A stretch of 64,000 nt of DNA, from assembly GCA_037783415.1 (NCBI GenBank), contig JAZGTN010000213.1, positions 62,001 through 126,000 of the forward strand. Direction: 5' to 3'. This document shows, piece after piece, positions 1 to 9,400 of this stretch. This DNA comes from Leptasterias polaris (Eukaryota > Echinodermata > Asteroidea > Forcipulatida > Asteriidae). The stretch's first letter is position 1. Every line of letters starts with the position of its first letter. The position numbers and the translations under genes were made by a program. Below the pieces are notes generated by a model. That model was not told where the DNA came from. It saw nothing but the letters and a program-made list of their open reading frames with translations, and did no database searches.

Positions 1-400
1 CTCAACTTTTAGGTATTTTTCTTGGAGATGGACAAAATATTGTAAACACGTGTAAAGTGACAAATTTGATGTTTCAGTTTGGACATTGGGGTATCTGTAC
101 CTAGAAGCTCTCAAGTCAGTTAGGCTGATGCCCGCATATTATCCTGACTTTGTTGAGCATGTATATTAAGACCTCTAATCCTCGGGTCACCGTATCCAAG
201 TTATTATTGAATATTCGGTGGATCAGTTTAGTGGCATTGACCAATGCCTTATACCTACCAGGCTTAGATGCAATGAATCGACTGATCAGCTCTGGCTGTG
301 CTGGTCCATTTTATAAAGGTGGAGATGGTAAATAATTGTCACACGTGACTATTATCCAATAGGAGCTCTCAAACTGTGCCACAATCAAAACTATATTTAG
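1..400. other. Unassigned sequence at the left edge
   Basis: I see no coding exon, RNA gene or recognisable repeat. A 61-codon open frame at 150-335 has no family resemblance. The missing 5' exon(s) of the neighbouring ATP6AP1 gene were looked for and not recognised here. Confidence 0.4.
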
Positions 401-970
401 CCAATTACAAACAATTAGTTGGTCTGCGTCCCCGGTAACAGTAGTTTTAACAAATCACATGTCTAATTTACATTTTATGTAGCAGCCAATTACAAACAAG
501 CGGGTCGGCTTCCCCAGTAACAGTAGTTTTAACAAATCACATGTCTAATTTAAATTTTATGTAGCAGCCAATTACAAACAAGTGGGTCGGTGCGTCCCCA
601 GTAACAGTAGTTTTAACAAATCTCATGTCTAAATTTACGTTTTATGTAGCAGCCAATTACCAACAAGTGGGTCGGCTTCCCCAGTAACAGTAGTATTAAC
701 AAATCTAATTTAAATTTTATGTAGCAGCCAATTACAAACAAGTGGGTCGGTGCGTCCCCAGTATATAACAGTAGTTTTAACAAATCACATGTCTAATTTA
801 CATGTTATGTAGTAGCTAATTACAAACAAGTGGGTCAGCGTCCCCAGTAACAGTGGGGGCCTTGTTTTTAACAAAGACATGTTTAATTTACATGTTATGT
901 ATGTAGCAGCCAATTACAGACAAGTTGGCCATCAGCATCTCCATGTCTCCAGAGCAACAGTAGTTTTGAA
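401..970. repeat. Tandem repeat, about 85-bp unit, 7 copies
   Basis: Units begin with ccaattacaaac near 401, 486, 568, 653, 728, 815 and 910. Each carries a tccccagtaacagtagtttt core and an atgtctaattta segment. Unit length varies from 75 to 95 bp through small indels, so the array is moderately old. It is non-coding and lies upstream of the first visible ATP6AP1 exon. Confidence 0.85.
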
Positions 971-1230
971 CAATTGTATATGTACAATTCGGTGCATTTT
1001 TTTGCCTCTGGCAACAAGTTCGAATTTTAATAAACCATGAATGATAACTATAGCAGTTCTAGTATACATGCTTAATTATTGCTACATACATTAACCAATA
1101 CGAACAAATGGCACCCATAATCATCAGGGGAGATGTTATTTTTAAAGAATGTGTAAATGTTGAAATCGACCATCGCTTTTTAGTGACAAATCAAGTGATT
1201 TATTGCACAGTAGAAAAACAAACCAATATA

Positions 1231-1386
1231 TAGATGGATTGCAATAGACGTCATTGGCCGCCATCTTTGATGAATTATGCACGCGTGAATGCTATCATTG
1301 GCTGAGAGTCGTGCGTATAACGCGTGCACTTTTCCATTGTTTCACATCAAAGATGGCGGTCAATGACGCGTATTGCAATCCATCTA
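1231..1386. mobile_element. 156-bp MITE with TA flanks
   Basis: The ends are inverted copies: tagatggattgcaata at the left and its reverse complement at 1371-1386, continuing inward through the gccgccatcttt / aaagatggcggt segments. Both sides are flanked by TA, as in Tc1/mariner-type non-autonomous elements. It has no coding capacity. The superfamily is inferred only from the TA duplication. Confidence 0.75.
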
Positions 1387-1508
1387 TACCGTACCGAAAA
1401 CTAAGGCTACGCAGGCTATAAGGCAAACAATTTTACAACAGAATTAACGCGGAACCGTGAAATAACATCGACAAATCAAAACCTCTTAGTCTTATATATG
1501 AATTGAGT

Positions 1509-2530
1509 CCCTGGCCTAAGGGGTCTGGACAAGTGAAACTGACCATTCAAAATTCGGAATCGGAACACTTTCGTTCTGCATCCGACATGCGAATGTGAAC
1601 ACATGTCCGTAAAGTAATGGCTATTAAATGCATGCATCACTCAATCAGCGCGGTAAAACTTTTGTGGGGGAAAAATAACTTTTTCAAAAATTAATAAAAA
1701 ATACTAAAACCCCATGGGCCGGGTCAAGGTAACCATGGGTGTTTTCCTTGAACCTTCCTCTTCAATTCTGTATGTAGTGGTGCCCGGCCCATGGGGTCTG
1801 GACATGTGAAACTGACCACTCAAGACTTTGAGTAAATCCATTGATAAAGTGCTTAACAATGTACGGTAGGATTGTTGTACGTCAAAATAGTAATCTTTCA
1901 ATAATTAATAAAAATTACTAAAACCCCATGGGCCGGGTCAAGGTAACCATGGGTGTTTTCCTTGAACCTTCCTCTTCAATTCTGTATGTAGTGGTGCCCG
2001 GCCCATGGGGTCTGGACATGTGAAACTGACCACTCAAGACTTTGAGTAAATCCATTGATAAAGTGCTTAACAGTGTACGGTAGGATTGTTGTACGTCAAA
2101 ATAGTAATCTTTCAATAATTAATAAAAAATACTAAAACCCCATGGGCCGGGTCAAGGTAACCATGGGTGTTTTCCTTGAACCTTCCTCTTCAATTCTGTA
2201 TGTAGTGGTGCCCGGCCCATGGGGTCTGGACATGTGAAACTGACCATTCAAGACTTGGAGTAAATCCATTGATAAAGTGCTTAACAATGTACGGTAGGAT
2301 TGTTGTACGTCAAAATAGTAATCTTTCAATAATTAATAAAAAATACTAAAACCCCATGGGCCGGGTCAAGGTAATCATGGGTGTTTTCCTTGAACCTTCC
2401 TCTTCAATTCTGTATGTAGTGGTGCCCGGCCCATGGGGTCTGGACATGTGAAACTGACCATTCAAAACTCGGAATCGGAACACTTTCGTTCTGCATCATG
2501 CGAATATGAAAACACGTAAAGTAATGGCTA
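1509..2530. repeat. 214-bp satellite array with a hairpin in each unit
   Basis: Nearly identical 214-bp units start near 1690, 1904, 2118 and 2332. Outer flanks (1509-1640 and 2436-2530) share a diverged segment around cggaatcggaacactttcg. Each unit has ccccatgggccggg and, about 75 bp later, its exact reverse complement, giving a 14-bp stem. Identity is high enough that a 65-codon - strand frame is preserved in three units (1704-1901, 1918-2115, 2132-2329). That frame looks incidental to recent amplification. Confidence 0.88.
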
Positions 2531-3280
2531 ATGCATGCATCGTGGTCTTGATGTATAGTGCTCCATTGGTTTTGTGCGTAAATGAAATCTGAATGTCAAA
2601 CGAGTAACTGATCCGTGTTTGACATTCGAATGTCCAATGTCGAACGTCGAACGTGAAACCAACTTCACACCGGTATAACTAATTAAGGTTGAAAATTGAA
2701 GAACCGAATGAAATATAAACTAGCTTTTTTTTGGTTCTTGTTCTCGTTGGATGGACTCTTCCTCCTCGGTTGAACACATAAACAGTAAATAATAACAAAC
2801 AATTTATTCATTGAAATTGCCAAAGTTGCATAGTATTTTTGGATGCACATTAAAATGTTAAAATGGTATCGGTGACAAACAGATAATATTAAAAGTAAAA
2901 CTATTGCCTGGTTATTTTATGGCAGCCCCAATAAATTTTGCCGGCACTGGCTATTTTTAAGTAAACGTTATATAGCCGGAACGGCACTGCTGTTTTGGGG
3001 GATATCAAGTATTAAACTAGTTGCGATAATCGTAACCCTCAATCGACAGTTGGAGACCGGAGGGTTACGAGACGGTGAGCACAAGATTCGACCATAAAGT
3101 CATAAGTGCAGTTTCGACCAACATTGACAGACTAGTCACCAGATTTGCCAAATTTTTACCACTTTCGAAAATCATGACACAAATTCTAAGAACACGGATT
3201 TGATCAATGTCTAATGAATCCATTCATAACACTCAAAACATCATTGACAAAATATTTACCACCTTTTGTATTACACACAG
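2531..3280. other. No gene recognised; upstream of first visible ATP6AP1 exon
   Basis: AT-rich sequence ending in the acceptor ttacacacag at 3271-3280. An ATG at 3207 is in frame with the exon, but the residues it would add look neither like a signal peptide nor like the ATP6AP1 family, so I read this as intron. Confidence 0.5.
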
Positions 3281-3407
3281 ATCCCTAGCCGACACCCCAA
3301 GGATTTCTGCTGGTAAGTTGATTACCAGGGAAGAGCTGGGGACCGGCTACATGGACAGCATCCTGCAGACGCAGCCACAGAATATATTCCTATTTGTTTT
3401 TGACGAG
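3281..3407 (+). CDS. ATP6AP1: ATP6AP1 first visible exon
   Basis: Acceptor acacag, donor GAG|GTGAGG. It starts with one base completing a codon from an unseen upstream exon and ends in phase 0. The end reads PQNIFLFVFDE, matching the GPRNVLLFLQD segment of human S1. Confidence 0.8.
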
Positions 3408-6400
3408 GTGAGGAAAGTAGATTCAAACATTCCATATTTTAGTATGAACACAAAACTGAAGTTTCCCAAAATTTGATTGTGTTCTATATGGCATGCAGTT
3501 TTCTTTTCTTTTCATCACTGACTCTTGGAGTAGACTAATCAATGTACCTTACAGTGTGTCACTGCGTAGTATAATTATATGGCACAATTCCAAAGAATGA
3601 TCATTGCGCTTCACACATTATTACCCCTGGTCACTGGGCCATTTATTTCATTCCTGAAACCGTCTCATCTCCCTGGGGAGTATACAGCCTGTGCTGCCAA
3701 AACGAACTAAGCTAAATCATTCACAAGAACCATCTCTGCCCTCACAGGTACCCATTTTACCCCTGGGTGGTGAGAAGCAATTATAGTTAAGTGTCTTGCT
3801 CAAGGAATAGTATAAAATGAATTAACCCTCCTACTCTTGGTAAATGTTACCAAGAGTAGGAGGGTTAATGCATCAATCATTTATCAGACTACTGGGGATT
3901 GGCGTTCGTTTGTGGATGCTGCAGCCAGAGATGTGGTTGGTACTGCCTGTCACCTCACTAAACGTGGATGGATTCAATGCTCTTGTGAAAATACTGGGAC
4001 AGTTTTTTGCAGTTTTCGTCATGTTCTTAGTGTGTAGACACTGTAGTCCCCCTGTACTGTATTCAGCTGAAACTTTCACTACTGTGACTTTTATTGTATC
4101 TTTTAGCAATTTTTGCCTCTAATTCAGCATTATGTTAACAATAACCAATGACCCTACCTTTAACCCTAACAATCCCTAACCCTACAAATTCAAACAGGGC
4201 AAAGTGTTTAATTTTGTTAGGTTAAGTACAGTGAAGTTAGGATTGGGTGTTTGATTCTGTGGGATTGTGTATCCTTGCTGACAAGTAATGGTGTTGGAAT
4301 TTGATTGAGTGGGTATGGTGGATGTGTGAAATGTACATGTCTGGCATTGCTCTTTCCTCCATGGTCTAATGAGATAGTTGTTGGATTATGTTACGTTGGG
4401 TACTGTGTGATTTCACTGATCAAATTTTGCACATGCCAAGTGTACACACTCCAACAAAATCAAACAAAAAAGGCCTGTTGGAGTTTGTTAGGTTGTGTAT
4501 CGTCCCCCTAAGATTGGGTACAGTTCCCATTGCATGGTAGTATAGGCTGTTGGAATGTGTTGGGTTAGGGATGGATTCTAGTAAAAACGCTTTGGGAGTT
4601 AGGGTTAAATGAACACCTTCTTGTATACAGTTATAGGCAGGTGCATCTAACCCAATTAAAACATATGCTAGGCTAGGCCACTGAGACGTATCTTGAAGGG
4701 TGTGGAAAATATTGGTATGATTGAAAGTATAAATGTTCACAGATTTGCACATTTCATCATATTGCACAGGAAATAACAGACAATAAGAAAACTCTAAAAG
4801 TCATTTTGCCCGTTATGTTTCAACGTTGTTGAGTTCCTATATCTGTCAACTTCCTGTTGGGGCTTGTATGTGTCATTAGTCTGTATAGATATGAGTGGTG
4901 TCGTATGAGAGTGACTTCGTTTCCTGTGTTAAACCAATGGACCACCATACCAGGGCCCTGGTATGGTGGTCCATTGGTTTCAGGGCCCAATTTCCTAAAG
5001 TTGTTATGCAGAAAATGATGCTTTACAAATATTTCAAAATGGATTGACCAATTTCAATTTTGTCTTTCGTTCAAATCTTTATTATGTGGTTGATGTGGGA
5101 CTCTTTTGTTTGTTTTAGAACCTTCCTACTCCTGGTAACAATGTCCAGCAAGTTGACCAACCATTTTAAAAACTTTCTCTAACTGCTTGTAGAGTGTGTT
5201 TGGTGGCACAACTGTGCATAGTACTAACTGTGTACATTACATGTGATGTGTATTGAGCATTCACTGCATGATCACAGGTTGCGTATTTCATTCAAAACCA
5301 CAGTGAATGATATTGAACGATCAGACAGTAGGAGGGGTGACTGTATACTATGTATGAGATGCATTCACCTCATGACGGAATGTTGCATGCTGGCATAGTT
5401 TATCTATCATTCAAAACCACAGTGGGTGATGTTGAAATATTGAATGGTCAAACAGTAGGAGGGTTAAGTGTATGTAACTAACATCATGATAATCTTCAGG
5501 CTGGAATAACTTCATTTGTTTATTATTTTGATTCAGTTGAGCATTGGTGACATTTCTAAATACAGCGATGCTTACAGACCTGATGGACATGGAGGAGCTT
5601 TGAGCCACCTCAAAGTAAGTTATCAGTGATAGTACATGGAGCGTTAAAATTATTAGACAAAAATTCATTACATGTGTAAGCCCCACCTATACCCACAATA
5701 GCGACTGACTAAACCCAATAACTGGCGCGCTGTACTCCATTTTAAAAACTGTTGACATCTTCGGTCGTACTAGCGTCCAAGGAACGTTCTCACTCTAACA
5801 ACACAATCGTCAATTTTCTATGATTTTCCGAACACTCGGCCACAAAAAATGCCTTGAAATGCCGCAACCTTACTAAATAACCAATATTGGTTATTAGTAA
5901 GGTTGCGATCATCGTCTACAAATGGCTGTCTGTTGATAGAGACTTTCTTGTGATGTTGCAAATGATTCTAGGGCGCCCTCAAATGATATATTTTGAGAGG
6001 GAGTTTGTTATCTGGCTGGTTTTCAAATGCATAATTCAAATTTGTTCAGCTTAAGGGTGGAACAGCTGCATCAGAAACAACTATAGGACTTGTTCAATTT
6101 CTTACGTAATTTTAAATAGTATAATTGGAACGCTTTCATTGAAATCAACACAGAAGTTCAGCAAGTAAACAAACCGTAAACAAGTCTTGTTTTTGTTTGT
6201 ATATAAGATGTAAGACATGTACAATATCATAGAGCAAGGACAATACCTAAAGCAAATATTGTTAAAAATATGGTTTCATTTTTGTCACTTATTTGGATTG
6301 TTTTTTTCTTTATGTCATTGATAGACAGCTATGGAGGAATCATCCTCACACCTTGTGCTGCCAACAGTGGAGCCCAGTGACCTCCAAGGTGACCTGAGCT

Positions 6401-9400
6401 CAAAGGTCACTGGTGCCACTATTGACCTGAAGGAACCCACCCTAGAGGGCGTGACCCTTGACCTGGCAAAGACTAACCTCATCGTGAAGCGCTTTGCCGT
6501 TGCTTCCAGGTAAGGAGCTACAGAGGGAGGCCGTTTTAGGTTTTTAGAAAAGTTTTTGGTAAACACTACATGTAATAGGGATGAGGAATTTCAGACTTGT
6601 ATCTGAATGCAAACTTCTCTAGTGCTGAGGATACTGTACACTAAAGCTCATTGAAATCTACAACTCCAGGTTTACCAAAAGGTGGAAATGCCATAATCTT
6701 GGCAATTTGACATTCTTGCTAAAATTTGGATCCTGGTTTCAGACTCTTTTGTCGGCATTGGCTCTCACCCCTGATGTAAACAATGCGCAGTGTGAAGTGA
6801 ATAGAACGAGCGTTTCATATAAACCAATGAAAGTAACTGCACTTGTAGCAATAGCTTGCCAGCATTAATGTATCAAATGGTTTCAAAGAACAAGTGTTCA
6901 TTCCCGAATCGTCATACCAGTAATACCAGTGGCATCAGTTTTGCCAATTTTACCATTGCTGTATTTTACATTATCTGGATTCAAAGAGAGTAAGTGATAT
7001 TTGTATCGGAAGGTTTAAGAGAACAACAAATAGCAGCAAACTATCACTACCAGTGCTGTACATTATCTTGATTCAAAGAGAGTTAGTGATATTTTTAACA
7101 AAAGGTTTAAGACAACAAAAATGCCACAAACCAGTATTACCAGTGTTGTACCTTATCTTGATTCTTGATTCTGAGAGATTTACATTTACCAGAATCTTTA
7201 CATTAAGTAAATGCTTTATGTTGATGTTTATTGTCTGAAGAGGGGCGTCGGTTTGGCGAATTGGTACCTTTCCTCGCCTTCCACCTCTAAGACCCAGGTT
7301 CGAATCCTGCCAGGGCACTATGTGGATTGGGTTTTCAGTGCCTACCTGATTGCGTGTGTTTTCCCTGGAATAATTCTCTGGGGTTTTCCTCCCACATCTA
7401 AAACTGAAACTTCCTTCATTGTCCTCTCTCCATTTGGGTTCTTGGCTAGTTATTAAGTTCGCTTTTCTGAGAATCTTTGGCTTTACAACCGGAACAAACA
7501 AATAAACAAATAAATAAATAAAATATAATAAAATTGCTGTTTACAGTGCTGACAAGGAAGAAGCGTTTGCCAGAGCGGATGAAATCATAAAATCAGTTGT
7601 TGAAGATCAGAAGATGCGCTCCGTACGCTACACAGCAATCCTGACGGCCGAGAGGAAGACACAGGTAAACAAAGACCTCCAGTTGCAGCGTTCTTCTGTT
7701 GAGAGGACCGATCAAAATGATTTCCTATCCTGCTCTTGGCAAAAGCCAAGTGTAAAGCTTACACAGTATTTTCATTTGCCTTATATAGAGGTCCCAATCA
7801 TACGATGATTGTTGCAAAAGTAAAGTGTAAAGCTAAGCCTGCACAGTATTTTCATCTGCTTCATATAGAGGTCTCAATCATACGATGATTGTTGCAAAAG
7901 TAAAGTGTAAAGCTTAGCCTGCACAGTATTTTCATCTGCTTCATATAGAGGTCTCAATCATACGATGATTGTTGCAAAAGTAAAGTGTAAAGCTTAGCCT
8001 GCACAGTATTTTCATTTGCTTAATATAGAGATCCCAATCATACGATGATTGTTGAAAGGCAACCTTAAAGGGAGGGTCATCATTTGGTAATGAGATGCGA
8101 TCGATACTTGCTGTCGCCTTGCTAACCGTGGATGGAGTCGACGTTTGTATGAAAATTGACGTTTGTGTGATTGGTAGTGCATGTAAAAGAACCCAGAACA
8201 CGTATCGTATAGAACAGCAGGGGTTAACCCCAGTGTTATTGGCTCACATAGCAAGCATCCTTATTTACAAGTTTCCTCGGGCTTGTGAGCTACAGTGATT
8301 AAGTTCACTTTTGAGACATCCTTGGTTTCATCACCAGAAATGTGTAATAATTATAAAGTAAGGGTGATTTATTTTTGTTTCATTGGGACCACCTTCATTT
8401 TTACTTGATTCAGATAAAGCCAGCACTGTCAGACAGACTGACTGTAGGGCGTCATCTCCTCGCAGAACCAACCCCAGAGTTCGTCGCCAACTTCAAAGAA
8501 GACCCATGCAACGTCTACTTGACTTTCTCCACCATCAGTGTGTCCAAGACCAAATCGGAGAAGCCTGTAGCTCTACCAATCCAGACTAGTGACTGGAAGA
8601 TCAACGGAACATGTACTGGTGCGAGCGCTGTGACGTAAGTAGCTCTGATAACAAAGTCTGTGGTAAAATGCGTTGTGTAGTTTGTGCCAAGGGCCATGTT
8701 ATTCAGCAACTCACAGACAACCAGTTCCAGACAGTCTCCAAAAACACCCAAAGCATTCACATTTTATTTCTTGTAAAATTTTCTTTGAGTTTAAAAGACA
8801 CTCTTACTTAGAATTCTTTTTATATATTTTTTATTGTGCTTCTGAAGTGTTCGTTTTGCATATACGCATGCAAGCAGTAAAATTGTGTTGCGTATATGAA
8901 GCACAACTTACGCATAGCATTCACCAGATATACACTGACGATACTGTGAGGGGAGGGCTCTTATAAGTTATATAGCATAGGGTCGTAATCACTTTGCTTT
9001 GTTATGCTCTAAATGCATGGTATAAACCTACCAGGGAATACAATATCACAGGTTTCCGAATGGAGGTAATTGTGAGGTAGAATTACTTGTGAGACAAGGT
9101 CTTAGACTTTGGATAAGGCTTTTGCTAAAATCATGTTTCTTTGAATCATGTAATGGAGTCTGAAGACTTTTTTTTTTTTTTTCTATCCACATTGAAATGA
9201 AAATGGTACTCTTTTGTTTTTCAGACTGGTCACCACTTTGTCAAAGAGCTTTCCCCAGGGCCTAAATAGTTTCAGCATGAGGTGAGTATAGACCATGTGA
9301 CCTGTGGCATCATATGTTTACAAAATAGCCACAGAGCCTGGACTTCCTGCAGGCACAGTTCACAGCTCAATGGAAGAAAACAATAAATCTTATGTTTTAT

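Noticed and set aside
401..970. CRISPR-like array
   Set aside because: Units are contiguous tandem copies without unique spacers, and the genome is eukaryotic.
1704..2329. Three identical 65-residue - strand frames as a small gene family
   Set aside because: Identity covers the whole 214-bp unit including non-coding parts, so satellite homogenisation explains it better than coding constraint.
3207..3476. 89-codon frame with its own ATG as a complete gene
   Set aside because: Only 3281-3407 shows ATP6AP1 similarity; the flanks hold a good acceptor and donor, so the rest is intron.
4150..4200. ccctaaccctac as interstitial telomere repeat
   Set aside because: Only two or three imperfect hexamers, in the tail of a dispersed repeat; too short.
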